Shown here: positions 7,590-16,910 of the stretch, one piece after another
Layout of the letters: the number at the start of each line of letters is the position of its first letter
How positions within the stretch are numbered: the first letter of the stretch is position 1
Assembly (NCBI RefSeq): GCF_943192995.1
Contig: NZ_CALPCP010000004.1
Location: 1 to 64,000, forward strand
Source of the DNA: Flintibacter muris
GTDB taxonomy: Bacteria > Bacillota > Clostridia > Oscillospirales > Oscillospiraceae
Direction of reading: 5' to 3'
DNA length: 64,000 nt
Program-made: the position numbers and the translations under genes
Notes under the pieces: generated by a model
Database searches by the model: none
Told to the model about the DNA's origin: nothing
Seen by the model: only the letters and a program-made list of their open reading frames with translations

Positions 7590-8042
7590 TTAACCAAGCA
7601 GAGTGATGAGGATAGGAATATCAATTTGTGGTGTATCTCCACGACAGGAAATTGTAATAGAACCATCTGCTTGAGCAGTTACAAACATTTCAGCGGCAAC
7701 CACAGCTTCATACTGTGCATCACTAAATGCTTGTGGTAAAGTTACATAACCATTCTGATTAGCCATAATAGCAGATACAGAGACAGTTTGTTGCCCACTT
7801 ACCCAAGCACTTGCCAGTAACGTAGCATTCACTGTTGTACTCGGTTCACAACTTTCAGCCCCATCAAAAGGCAATTCGTTATATCGTTTATTACCATATC
7901 CTGTTTTATGACGTGTACTACCATCCGTAAAAATTACTGTAATTTGTTCGCCATCCAGCAAAATAGGATTCTTAGCTGTCCAATTTGCAACAGTATCACG
8001 CCGCTGTTGAATTGCGGATACCTTTACGACCTTTTCAGCCAT
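7590..8042 (-). CDS. Baseplate/fibre protein with tail-structural N-domain
   Basis: 150 residues. Residues 8-60 have the phage tail signature RRDTVANWTAKNPILL, then a glycine/aspartate turn and YNELPF, which is found at the N-terminus of many Clostridium and Lactobacillus fibre proteins. The second half is paralogous to the 7164-7565 product. GGAGG lies 8 nt before the ATG. It may attach a fibre module to the baseplate. Confidence 0.72.
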   Translation of the reverse strand: MAEKVVKVSAIQQRRDTVANWTAKNPILLDGEQITVIFTDGSTRHKTGYGNKRYNELPFDGAESCEPSTTVNATLLASAWVSGQQTVSVSAIMANQNGYVTLPQAFSDAQYEAVVAAEMFVTAQADGSITISCRGDTPQIDIPILITLLG

Positions 8043-8065
8043 TCACTTCACCTCCGCTTTTAGAA

Positions 8066-8093
8066 TAAAAAGGGGAAGGTTTTCACCTCCCCC
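8066..8093 (-). terminator. Rho-independent terminator after the fibre gene
   Basis: On the minus strand GGGGGAGGT-gaaa-ACCTTCCCC followed by TTTTT, directly behind the stop of the 8107-9252 gene. Good stem, tetraloop and T-run. It would reduce, not necessarily stop, transcription into the paralogous pair and the DGR. Confidence 0.85.
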
Positions 8094-8106
8094 AATTAGC
8101 TTTTAA

Positions 8107-9246
8107 TTACGCATTACCGCCATCAAGAATGATAGTGTCGGTGTCATGCACCACAGTATCAGGCAGAGTGTAAACAGTAGTCTCAGTACCACCAATCTTC
8201 ACATTGCCGTTAGTATCGGAGGCTTCAACCTTAGTTGCGCCCTCTGCAACACCATCCAGCTTAGTCTTATCGGTAGCAGACATAGCACCAGCAGCAGTAG
8301 TAGTAGCCTCGTCCAACTCCAGACCAGCCGCACCAACCTTCAGGCCATTGGCATTCGTACCCAGCTTAATAGCAATGACATTGGTTGCAGAAATCTCAAT
8401 ACCATCACCAGCGGTATACTCATCAACCAAATCCTGAACAGACAGATAGATGTGAGACTCATTGCCATCACCGCCAACAGTGTTCACAACAAAGTCAATG
8501 TACTTGTCACCCACAACAGCACCAGCGTAAGGATCATCAGCGGCGGCAACCACCTTAATATCGGCAGACTTCACCAGATAGTCCTTTGGAATGTTAATAT
8601 CAGCACCAACCACAGTGCCATCCACTGTCACCTGATAAGAAGCAATATAACCAGCATTTGCAGTTGCCTTCTTCACCACATCAACAGTGCGATCCTTAAC
8701 ATACAGGCCATCATCCTTTTTCTCCAAACCATTATCAGCCTCGGCAGACATATTCACACCGATAGTCTTAGCATCCGCATCAACAGTAACAGAGCCATCA
8801 GCAGCGGTGTAAGTAGTATCAGCAGTAGTAATCCGCACAACCTCAGTATAATCCTCGTCAGCCAAAGCCTTCGCAGACAGAATCAGGATATGCGGATCAG
8901 TAGCATCCTGCTCCAGCTTATATTGAGTATCGGTGTCCTGTACCTTACCAGCAATATATGTGTCAATATTTTTAATCTCTTTTGCCTCATACACGGGCTT
9001 AGTAGCAGCCTTTGCCCATTCAGGAACATCCCCCGCCAGAGCTGTAATATAAGGCAAATCATTAAAAGCAGTAGTGCCATCACCCAGCTTCAGCAAAATA
9101 GCGGCCTTAGTACCAGCATCAGTATCGGCGGGGATCAGCACAACAATAGGCTCATTCACAGCATAAATAGCATTCTTGGCCTCTAAATTAGCTAAAGTAT
9201 CACCACGAAGTTTATACTGAACAGCAATAGTCTTAGTAGTAGCCAT
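8107..9246 (-). CDS. Tail fibre protein with N-terminal GDGTTAFNDLPY domain
   Basis: About 380 residues; the ATG at 9246 is taken as start. It opens with YKLRGDTLANLEAKN and the tail-fibre signature GDGTTAFNDLPY (about 55-65), passes through Asp/Ala-rich beta repeats with D-kinked turns, and has the SATDKTKLDGVA element near 335 common in phage fibres. It ends IILDGGNA, a tail shared with the next protein. Base composition is richer in GC than its neighbours, with a long open antisense frame as a side effect. Likely receptor-binding or fibre shaft. Confidence 0.78.
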   Translation of the reverse strand: MATTKTIAVQYKLRGDTLANLEAKNAIYAVNEPIVVLIPADTDAGTKAAILLKLGDGTTAFNDLPYITALAGDVPEWAKAATKPVYEAKEIKNIDTYIAGKVQDTDTQYKLEQDATDPHILILSAKALADEDYTEVVRITTADTTYTAADGSVTVDADAKTIGVNMSAEADNGLEKKDDGLYVKDRTVDVVKKATANAGYIASYQVTVDGTVVGADINIPKDYLVKSADIKVVAAADDPYAGAVVGDKYIDFVVNTVGGDGNESHIYLSVQDLVDEYTAGDGIEISATNVIAIKLGTNANGLKVGAAGLELDEATTTAAGAMSATDKTKLDGVAEGATKVEASDTNGNVKIGGTETTVYTLPDTVVHDTDTIILDGGNA

Positions 9247-9267
9247 AATCAATACCTCCTAATATTT

Positions 9268-9585
9268 TTAAACGTTACCATCAAGAATGATGTAATCACC
9301 ATTATCTTGCTTTAATTTGTTTACATTCAACGAAACGACCTCCATTGTGCCGTCTTTGCCAATAGTAACCATGTTTTCTGAATCACTGGATTTTACTATA
9401 CCAGCCGTAGTTGCATCACCAATAGGAACATTAACAGTGACACCTTCTTGGATTGTTTTATCTAATTCTGTAAATTTATTCTGAACATTTTTGAAGTTAT
9501 CGTTAATCTTTCGTGCAACTTCGGAACCAGAATCAGAATTAGCCTGTGTTGTTCCTGCTCTTAACAACTCATAAACGAAATTCAT
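9268..9585 (-). CDS. Small fibre-associated protein
   Basis: 105 residues, with a helix (SEVARKINDNFKNVQNKFTELD) typical of a coiled-coil trimeriser, then a beta part containing ATTAGIVKSSD, the collar-like motif of phage fibres. It ends IILDGN, like the neighbouring fibre. Probably a short fibre or a chaperone-like partner. Confidence 0.65.
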   Translation of the reverse strand: MNFVYELLRAGTTQANSDSGSEVARKINDNFKNVQNKFTELDKTIQEGVTVNVPIGDATTAGIVKSSDSENMVTIGKDGTMEVVSLNVNKLKQDNGDYIILDGNV

Positions 9586-9606
9586 TCAATCAGTCACCGC
9601 CTCCCT

Positions 9607-9798
9607 TTAAGCATACAGAATATAATCTGAACGTAATTCAGCGGTATTAAAAAGGAACCCTTTATAGTCCTCTGGCTGTCCTACTGGAGCAAAGCAGCTA
9701 CCAGTAATAACAGGATCATCACCGCCTCCGGGCGGCTCATACGGAGGGCTGTGAACGGGATAGAATACACCCCAATAGAAACCATAGGCCATAGACAT
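9607..9798 (-). CDS. Short proline/glycine-rich structural protein
   Basis: 63 residues with PPYEPPGGGDDP in the middle and aromatic residues at both ends. No family recognised. It is packed between two tail genes with 13-22 nt gaps, which supports a real gene in the baseplate cluster. Confidence 0.5.
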   Translation of the reverse strand: MSMAYGFYWGVFYPVHSPPYEPPGGGDDPVITGSCFAPVGQPEDYKGFLFNTAELRSDYILYA

Positions 9799-9812
9799 AT
9801 CACATCACCGCC

Positions 9813-10109
9813 TTAATAAATAAAACAAATGATACAATCGCTTACAGGCTTTTTGAATTTTACTTCTTTGATTTCTGCGGTATTTGTACCACCAAGAGCA
9901 ATACTTGAAAAATTGCCCAAACCATCAGTTGTGTACTCAAACCCATCCATAATAAATTCAGTATAAGCCGCTGTTTTCATGGTGATATGATATAATTTGT
10001 CAGCACGTGAACTTGGCTCCACCTTTTTAATTTCCGCTAAACAACGTTCAACAACATTCTCGTTTGCAAGGAAATTTTGATGGATCAATCCACCTTGTTT
10101 TCTTACCAT
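9813..10109 (-). CDS. Hypothetical baseplate-cluster protein
   Basis: 98 residues, beta-rich C-terminal half, no recognised motif. Its place in an unbroken series of tail genes suggests a virion component. Confidence 0.6.
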   Translation of the reverse strand: MVRKQGGLIHQNFLANENVVERCLAEIKKVEPSSRADKLYHITMKTAAYTEFIMDGFEYTTDGLGNFSSIALGGTNTAEIKEVKFKKPVSDCIICFIY

Positions 10110-10144
10110 TACTTCACCACCTTTTATAAATCGAGTTCTTTATG

Positions 10145-11074
10145 TTATTCTGTAATTATCACATAATCGACTTCGTTCAAAGTCATATTATCAAAATCAC
10201 TCAAAGTAAGATCGTCCATTTCAGATAACAACCGATAACGTTTCAAGCCTGCGCTTGCCTCACAGTCTAAATACATTTCAGATTGTCCAGAAATAAACTG
10301 AATCAAAACTTCTGTCATTTCCACAAGTAGATTCAAGGAATTGTCAATCTCAATAAACTTTTGCAGTTGCCAATCTATATCTGCATTTGCACTTAGATAC
10401 ATTTCGGATTCCACACCATACAACACCTTTTTTAAAATATACTTTTCAATAGGTGATGCACTCATATATGAAATTGCTTGACCAGCGATTGTAAGCAAAT
10501 AAAAAATATCTGTTGGCTCAACATCAAGAAACATTTCAGATTCATCTATCCCAATGTTTTTCACGCTTGCAAAATCAATATCTGCCAACAATTCTGCATC
10601 ATTTATAATCTTCTCGAAACTGTATTTCAAAGCATCAAGTTCATTAACCAGTAATTGCATATCAAACTCAACATTGCCGAATGAATGAGCAATATAATAA
10701 TCAAGCGGATCAACAGCAATTTCCAGAGAAGAATCGCCTCCAGTGAATGATTTTTCTGTAACATCAAGTTCACTTGCAAACGAAACCATTTCTGTTTCCC
10801 CACCTGTAATTACTTGGTTCACCAAATCCATATCAACATCCACATAAAATTCATTATGAATTTTTTCTGCAACAATTTCTAAAATATTTTCCATTGTTGT
10901 GTCCAAAATCATTGAAGCATCAATCTTCAAACTCTTGCGCACTTCAATATCATCTAATGTCGCATATATGTATAGCCAATCATAAATTGAAAAAGAATCT
11001 CTTTGAACTAATTGCGTGATAATAACATCAATTTCGGTGAGCCGCTTCTTTAAATAAACATCAAATGATTGCAA
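10145..11074 (-). CDS. Repetitive tail protein with SEMxL repeats
   Basis: 309 residues. A word of the form [E/Q]SEMYL followed by an acidic or Ala stretch recurs (e.g. ESEMFLDVEPTD, ESEMYLSANAD, QSEMYLDCEAS), with looser copies near 50, 110 and 150. Each copy is separated by about 45 residues with LL/YI helices. That suggests a rod of repeated small domains in the baseplate or a fibre. Function not identified. Confidence 0.65.
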   Translation of the reverse strand: MQSFDVYLKKRLTEIDVIITQLVQRDSFSIYDWLYIYATLDDIEVRKSLKIDASMILDTTMENILEIVAEKIHNEFYVDVDMDLVNQVITGGETEMVSFASELDVTEKSFTGGDSSLEIAVDPLDYYIAHSFGNVEFDMQLLVNELDALKYSFEKIINDAELLADIDFASVKNIGIDESEMFLDVEPTDIFYLLTIAGQAISYMSASPIEKYILKKVLYGVESEMYLSANADIDWQLQKFIEIDNSLNLLVEMTEVLIQFISGQSEMYLDCEASAGLKRYRLLSEMDDLTLSDFDNMTLNEVDYVIITE

Positions 11075-11102
11075 TTATCTCACCTACTTTCTTTGAATAA
11101 TT

Positions 11103-11525
11103 TTACGTGGTTGGAACTGCTGGTGCTGCTGGATTTGCCAAGGTCAGCTTCAAGCTACCTGTTTTAACCATAACGATTGTTGCAGTTTCAACGCTTCGAG
11201 CCTGTGATAATACATTAAACATAAGCAAATTACCGTTAGTAGGCGCATCGTATAAAACAAAATGCGTCACTGTACCCCAACTTGCAGAACTCTCAGGAAA
11301 AGAAATCTCATTCTTATTAGTAATTACACCATTTGCAGGAACATCTAAAGATGTTAATTCTACACGTGCATATCCAGCCGATGCAAGAGGTTCAGTTGCA
11401 CCAGAACCATCTACATCAGGAGCGGAAGAACTTAAACCAAGATATACTTTACTTGGCAATCCCGGACTTGTTTGCGTTTTAAAAACGTTGCCCATAATAC
11501 AGTTCAGAAAATATGTAGAAGTCAT
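11103..11525 (-). CDS. Tail fibre / baseplate protein (YLGLSSSAPD family)
   Basis: 140 residues with the pattern VYLGLSSSAPDVDGSG, EPxxxGYARVEL, and WGTVTHFVLYDAPTNGNLL, which is widespread in phage tail-tip proteins. It lies directly after the baseplate upper protein and likely belongs to the same complex. Confidence 0.72.
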   Translation of the reverse strand: MTSTYFLNCIMGNVFKTQTSPGLPSKVYLGLSSSAPDVDGSGATEPLASAGYARVELTSLDVPANGVITNKNEISFPESSASWGTVTHFVLYDAPTNGNLLMFNVLSQARSVETATIVMVKTGSLKLTLANPAAPAVPTT

Positions 11526-11567
11526 ATCTTACTCTCAACCTCACTTTCATAATATTTTTTGGTTTAT

Positions 11568-11936
11568 CTATTTCAAAAAACTTTCATTGATGTTATGTAC
11601 AATTTGCAAGAATCCCTGATTAGGGACTTCTACTTCTCCATCAACATCTTTGATAGTGATTTGATAAATGTATTTTCCGTGTAATCCCAAAGTATCACGT
11701 GGTTCTAAATCGACCGCAGCAACATTTTTCACTTCATCATCACCAATAAGAAATGTAAGTGGCTTTGAAATTAACGGATCGCCAGTCTGATCAGAATAAT
11801 CAACGACAGCAAAGTTGCCAGTACAACCATCTGCATTAAATGGGACTTTAGCCATTGTGAATAAATGCCAGTGAAAAGTATTGGACTGGCCTGAAACGAA
11901 CATTACTTCTGGCATTGTGTAAATATCACGCCTCAT
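11568..11936 (-). CDS. Baseplate upper protein-like
   Basis: 122 residues resembling the N-terminal Ig-like domain of BppU proteins (turns at GQSNTF, PLTFLIGDDE and GKYIYQITIKD). Position right after Dit and Tal fits a protein that links fibres to the baseplate. Confidence moderate because the family is diverse. Confidence 0.55.
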   Translation of the reverse strand: MRRDIYTMPEVMFVSGQSNTFHWHLFTMAKVPFNADGCTGNFAVVDYSDQTGDPLISKPLTFLIGDDEVKNVAAVDLEPRDTLGLHGKYIYQITIKDVDGEVEVPNQGFLQIVHNINESFLK

Positions 11937-11939
11937 AAA

Positions 11940-12755
11940 TCACCCTCCACAATCCACAGGAAATTCACAAATGAAATCCAAAATGCAATTACCTGTTACA
12001 CGTATTTTGTTCATGCCTTTTTTCAATGGAAACCAATTAAAATTGCAATATTGATATAAGTTAGAATAGGCATCATCAGAAGATTCAATTATGCTCAAAT
12101 CATTATCAATCGAAATTGTCAAGAAATAACTTTGTGGCAATCCAGAGAATTTCAACTCCGAATTACCACAAGATTGATTAACTATTGAAATTGTATTGCT
12201 GCCATTTAGTTGAATTTTCATTTTTGGATAATAAAGTCGATTAATAGTAGCACGACTAATCAGTTGAATATTTGAAACACCACTACATGAATAATTGAAA
12301 CTCTTAGGAAACATATATCCATATGGTGAATCGCAAGTTACTTTTGCTGTAAACGCCCACGGCAACCAAGATAATTGAATCGGCTGTAAGTCACTGATTA
12401 CACAATGATAACGAATCATTTCTAAATCTGGCTGTTCAATCTCCAGCCAATGATATGTATTGTGTCCAGCTAACCAGTTTGCGATAGCATTCATCTCATA
12501 GCGATCCAAATGCTCATCCATGCTTAGTATCTCCGATGGATCGACACCAAAAACTAAATTAAATTCAAGTGGACTTTCAAATGATCTACCATATAAAAAA
12601 GTCCGTCCCTTGGACGAAATCACATCAGTTTGTAATTTGCCTGTACTGGCAAAGGGAGTAGCTTCATTGGTATTCCCATCAATATCAAAAATCCGTAGTC
12701 CAAATTGTTCACATGGGATTCTATTGAAAGAAAACCGCTTTGCGATAAACCCCAT
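11940..12755 (-). CDS. Distal tail protein (Dit-like)
   Basis: 271 residues. The Dit pattern is present: an N-terminal half with FSFNRIPCEQFGLRI and GRTFLYGRSFESPLEFNL, a mid segment NAIANWLAGHNTYHWLEI, and a galectin-like C-terminal half after DSPYGY. Dit forms the hub between tail tube and baseplate. It sits between the Tal gene and the fibre proteins, the usual order. Confidence 0.82.
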   Translation of the reverse strand: MGFIAKRFSFNRIPCEQFGLRIFDIDGNTNEATPFASTGKLQTDVISSKGRTFLYGRSFESPLEFNLVFGVDPSEILSMDEHLDRYEMNAIANWLAGHNTYHWLEIEQPDLEMIRYHCVISDLQPIQLSWLPWAFTAKVTCDSPYGYMFPKSFNYSCSGVSNIQLISRATINRLYYPKMKIQLNGSNTISIVNQSCGNSELKFSGLPQSYFLTISIDNDLSIIESSDDAYSNLYQYCNFNWFPLKKGMNKIRVTGNCILDFICEFPVDCGG

Positions 12756-12776
12756 CTACTCACCTCACAATCAATT

Positions 12777-12956
12777 TTACTCTGTCTTTTTCTCTCCTTC
12801 ATTCTGCTTTGCTTCATCCTGCAAAGCAATACGAATTTCATTCAGAATTGCATAACACCCCGCCAAATTGCCAGCATTTTGAATCCCCATTACAGAAATA
12901 TTGTCAAGAGCCTTACATACAGCATCGACCCTATTTAAAATTTCTACTTTTTCCAT
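12777..12956 (-). CDS. 59-residue hypothetical protein between Tal and Dit
   Basis: Frame of 59 residues beginning MEKVEILNRVDAVCKAL and ending EGEKKTE. AAGGAGG stands 8 nt before its ATG, and the ATG directly abuts the TAA of the Tal gene. It is predicted as one or two helices. Small helical proteins of this place are common in siphophages of Clostridia; function unknown. Confidence 0.7.
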   Translation of the reverse strand: MEKVEILNRVDAVCKALDNISVMGIQNAGNLAGCYAILNEIRIALQDEAKQNEGEKKTE

Positions 12957-15900
12957 TTAGTCATCCTCCTTAATTTGACATTTCAAGCGTTCAATTTCTT
13001 TAAATAACTTTTGAATCATGTGAACGCACACAGGAATTATTTCGCCATATCTAATTCCATAATAAGTTTGCAATTCGCTATTTTCATCTTCACGTTCAAA
13101 TGTTTCTAATAAGGCAAGTTCATCTTCTGACAAACCACATTCATTCCGCACAGCTTCAACGTCTTGAGCAATAAACCCAATATGCCGCTTTTTATCTTCT
13201 TGCTTATTCAAAAGAAATGATGCAGGATTAAGTTTCAAGAAAAAATCTTCATATCTGTCGATATTGTATAGAATATTGTTCTTAAATCTTCTATCAGAAT
13301 CTACAGTGATTTCACGATTTGCATGAATACTACTACCAGCACAATAAAACTGCGCACTACCCCCTGACATTAATGCTCCCGCATTACTCACAAAAACATA
13401 ATAATCAGCATATGGGCCAGCAGAGCCATACATTTTTGCTCCATTGGTGACACGAATTCCATCACTACCTTGAGCGCAACAAAAACCGCCAGTTCTTGTT
13501 CCTAATGTAACAATATCAGCATCAATCGTGCCAGACCTAATATAATTCGCATTAATATAAAGTCTACCGCCATAAGAATCACTAAAAATCCCGAATCGTG
13601 TTCCGCCACTTGTTAAAACATTAAAAACATTCAAATCATTACATCTATTATCCCAAGCAAAATTATAAGCATCATTGGCGTAACGATATGCGGCATCCGC
13701 ATCATCAAGAGCATCATAAGCAAGATTGTATGCACCATTAGCACGTGTATACGCATCTCCAGCATATCTCCAAGCATCATCAGCATAGTTGTAGGCTCCG
13801 TTTGCACGTTGATATGCCTGACTCATAGTAGGATTGATTTCATCAACTGTCGCCCAATTTATTGAACTTCCTGCTCCCATTGTGATATTACCATTAATAG
13901 TAACAGCACCATTATCTGTCACTTGGAACGTAACAGCGTTTGTTGACTTGTTTCTAATGGTAATACCATACAGATCAAGATAGTCAGAATCAATCTTAGA
14001 AGAACTGGTTGCCAAGTTATTACTGCCAGATGTATTTGTCAGAATATTTCTGCCACCAATATACAGTGAAGAAGCATCAACACGGCCTTTAATATCTGCA
14101 CTTTTCGCTCTCATGTTTCCGTTTGCATCAACATAGAAATTTGGATTAGTAGCAGTACCACCGATACTCAAATTGCCCTGCGAATCAACACGAAATGCAG
14201 TAGGGCCACCAACCTCAAGTGAACCTCTAAAAATACCAGCAACAGCGTCAATCGTACCTTTTAAGTACACGTCACCATACATATCAATCCAGAAATTTGC
14301 ATTAGGTGTATCATTGGATGCTAAGTTTGCAATTCTTGTTACGCTGCGGTTATTTGCTGTCCTGACACCCGTTGGCTGTCCTTTAGAATTGTAATAGAAC
14401 ATAGTGTTCTTATCGCCACCACCAACAATACCAAATACGGCTCCTAAATCAATTCTGCCACCAGTGCTACCATAGAGATTAAACGAAGCATTATGCAGCG
14501 AAGCACCTTCTCCATCCATCTTGAAAACGGCAACACCACCATCAGTCTTTTCGCTTTCAATAATCAGGTTGTTACCAGCAAGAATAGTTCCTACCAGAGC
14601 AGGAGTTACAATGCCATATAACGATCCCAAGTTCTTGTCTACAAATTCACCGATACCGATAGTCGCAGAGTTCCATCCATCGTTTGTAAACATCAAGGCA
14701 TTATGAGCCATCCAGATTTGCTTTGGACTATAGCCACCACTTGCCTCATCATACTTCCGACAGCGTAACCCAGCTTGATCAATAGTGATTTCGTTATGTG
14801 TACCAGACAGAATCATATTCTTCATTGTATCAAGAGCAGAATCCATAAACTTCTTGATATTGGTATTAGCACCACTATTAACGAAATTACTGTAATTATA
14901 TTGGTTAAAATCCAGAGTTTTGCTGACAGATACAGATTGATCCAAATTATCTAACCAACTGAATTTTCCATTTTTCACTTGAAAATCACTTGCAAATTCC
15001 AACTCAAGTTGTGTTAAATCATCAAATTCAACTGACACACCAGTTACAATAGGCTCAATTACCCCCATATTTAAATGCAAGTAAATTCTTTCTCCTAATG
15101 TAAACTCTTTTGCAAACGAAATGAAATCATCTATTGCAAAAAAATTTGAACTGTCAACTTCAAAGTGATATACTGGATATGCCTTTATATCAAGAGTTTC
15201 TTTGCCATATTCAAACAAATCCCATGCAATCGACATTCTTTGATATTCGCTTGTTTCATAAGTCATATATGCAGTTGTAGCAGATGTGCTAATCCGAATA
15301 GATGTATTGCCATAAGACACATTCGTATATAATCTGCCAGTCAACGATAATGTTCCACTTGGAAATGTATTGCCATTAATTGAGCCTTGGTTCAAATACA
15401 ATGACATAATAAAAGTATTATCACGATTGACTTGCAATGTTCCATTTACAACATCTGCATTCAATTTAAGTTGAGAATCATTAACATTGATAGAACCGCC
15501 ACGAATAGTATAAAATGTAATATCACTCGTATAAGTTGCTGGTCTAACATCTGTGCAATTTGTAATATTGAACACAGACGATAATCCGCGAGTTACACTT
15601 GATTCAGACGAATAACTATCTACTTCGCTCGCCACAAAAGAACTGTCAGTTAAACTACCGCACTTAAAGTAACGGTCTAAAATTTTCAATTCGTTATCTG
15701 TAAAAAACGAAGAAAATGCCGTTTCCTTATTTATCTGTTTCAACTGACTTGTATAGTTATTGATTTGATTTTGAATTGTGGTAAGTAAACTTTTCTGAGA
15801 ATTAATCTCACTTTCTTTAGACCTTATTTGCGAATTGACAGTATTTAATTTCGATTGCAAAGAACTATCCATTGCAACGGCCTGAAGCAATGCAGCCTTT

Positions 15901-16850
15901 TGTGATTCAAGTCCCGTTAATTCACCTTGCATATCTGTCAAAACGGCACTCTCGGTAGCATAACGTGAAATTTGCATATTTTGAGCAATGACTATGGAAT
16001 AATACAAGGTCTGGTAACTTTCGAATGTTGTTTTCCAACGATTCCACTTTTGAATAATGTCTGCTGAAAAATATCCCTCATTCATATATGAATCCAAATT
16101 GTAAATTCGATTTTCTCCCATTGGATTCACACTACGAATATCAACACCATCTGCTCCGTTTACATCCAGCACTGTAAATAAATCATCAATATCTTCTTCG
16201 ACCACAATTTCTTTTGCAAGATTACTGGTTGAAATGTAAACTGGTTTCGCTGGGACAGCATCATATTTACTACGTACATTAATTTTACGATTATAAGTAT
16301 CAAAATCAAAAACGCATTCATATGTCTTTTCTAACTCTGATTTCATAAAATCATAAATAGATGAGCCATCTACACTAAATGTACGATACTTACCAATTAA
16401 ACTTGAAGAAACTGTACCAATGCTCCAAGAAGGCATCTCTGACAAAATAATGCCTAAAATAGTGCTATCTGGTGTGAATGGATTCCAAAAGTTATATGTA
16501 CCTTCTTCCAATGAGATACTTTTATTTGTGAATTCATATTCCAATGAATAGCCTGAACAAGTTTTACTTGCTTTTACGCCATTATCATTTTCTTCTGGCT
16601 TTCGCAAAGTAAATTGTCCAAATCCCTCAACATCAATAATTCTCAAGCCAGTCAGAAGATCATATTCACTTAGTTTCTTTCCATTGACGTGTGATGGATA
16701 TTCAAAAGAAATTTCAGATATTTCATTATATCTAATCTCTGCCGTTGGTTTTATAATATGTCCTAAAACACCGATTGCTTTTCCATCAAAATTTCGCAAA
16801 ATGAAATTCGGACGTTTACGAAAATCTATCTTTGAAAAATTAACAACCAA
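12957..16850 (-). CDS. Tail-associated (Tal) protein with S74 self-cleaving chaperone
   Basis: 1,297 residues. Residues 1-380 match the Tal/prophage endopeptidase-tail hub type (YEFTNKSISLEEGTYNFW; a coiled coil around 300-370). The centre is a series of fibre beta repeats, then Tyr/Ala-rich repeats near 1030-1075 (NGAYNYADDAWRYAGD-type). The last 150 residues are a peptidase S74 intramolecular chaperone: DSDRRFKNNI gives the Ser/Lys pair, followed by GFIAQDVE. The chaperone would trimerise the fibre and then cut itself off before SDRR. The protein therefore acts as tail hub, spike and adhesin in one. Confidence 0.85.
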   Translation of the reverse strand: MVVNFSKIDFRKRPNFILRNFDGKAIGVLGHIIKPTAEIRYNEISEISFEYPSHVNGKKLSEYDLLTGLRIIDVEGFGQFTLRKPEENDNGVKASKTCSGYSLEYEFTNKSISLEEGTYNFWNPFTPDSTILGIILSEMPSWSIGTVSSSLIGKYRTFSVDGSSIYDFMKSELEKTYECVFDFDTYNRKINVRSKYDAVPAKPVYISTSNLAKEIVVEEDIDDLFTVLDVNGADGVDIRSVNPMGENRIYNLDSYMNEGYFSADIIQKWNRWKTTFESYQTLYYSIVIAQNMQISRYATESAVLTDMQGELTGLESQKAALLQAVAMDSSLQSKLNTVNSQIRSKESEINSQKSLLTTIQNQINNYTSQLKQINKETAFSSFFTDNELKILDRYFKCGSLTDSSFVASEVDSYSSESSVTRGLSSVFNITNCTDVRPATYTSDITFYTIRGGSINVNDSQLKLNADVVNGTLQVNRDNTFIMSLYLNQGSINGNTFPSGTLSLTGRLYTNVSYGNTSIRISTSATTAYMTYETSEYQRMSIAWDLFEYGKETLDIKAYPVYHFEVDSSNFFAIDDFISFAKEFTLGERIYLHLNMGVIEPIVTGVSVEFDDLTQLELEFASDFQVKNGKFSWLDNLDQSVSVSKTLDFNQYNYSNFVNSGANTNIKKFMDSALDTMKNMILSGTHNEITIDQAGLRCRKYDEASGGYSPKQIWMAHNALMFTNDGWNSATIGIGEFVDKNLGSLYGIVTPALVGTILAGNNLIIESEKTDGGVAVFKMDGEGASLHNASFNLYGSTGGRIDLGAVFGIVGGGDKNTMFYYNSKGQPTGVRTANNRSVTRIANLASNDTPNANFWIDMYGDVYLKGTIDAVAGIFRGSLEVGGPTAFRVDSQGNLSIGGTATNPNFYVDANGNMRAKSADIKGRVDASSLYIGGRNILTNTSGSNNLATSSSKIDSDYLDLYGITIRNKSTNAVTFQVTDNGAVTINGNITMGAGSSINWATVDEINPTMSQAYQRANGAYNYADDAWRYAGDAYTRANGAYNLAYDALDDADAAYRYANDAYNFAWDNRCNDLNVFNVLTSGGTRFGIFSDSYGGRLYINANYIRSGTIDADIVTLGTRTGGFCCAQGSDGIRVTNGAKMYGSAGPYADYYVFVSNAGALMSGGSAQFYCAGSSIHANREITVDSDRRFKNNILYNIDRYEDFFLKLNPASFLLNKQEDKKRHIGFIAQDVEAVRNECGLSEDELALLETFEREDENSELQTYYGIRYGEIIPVCVHMIQKLFKEIERLKCQIKEDD

Positions 16851-16875
16851 ACAATGACCTCCTTTCTATAAATAA

Positions 16876-16903
16876 GTGGAGGACGTACAATGTCATCCTC
16901 CAC
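16876..16903 (-). terminator. Hairpin after the tape measure gene
   Basis: GTGGAGGA and TCCTCCAC arms around a short loop, with one bulged base, followed on the minus strand by TTATTTATA. The stem is strong, the T-run poor, so it may only attenuate. Confidence 0.5.
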
Positions 16904-16910
16904 ATTTAAA

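Noticed and set aside
8146-9186. 346-residue open frame opposite the fibre gene
   Set aside because: No ribosome site, composition rich in Ser/Ile/Asn as expected for the reverse of a GC-biased gene; the minus frame has clear fibre motifs.
7100-12000. A second variable repeat for the retroelement
   Set aside because: No other stretch similar to the template (WWLRS...GVAP region) was seen in the tail genes.
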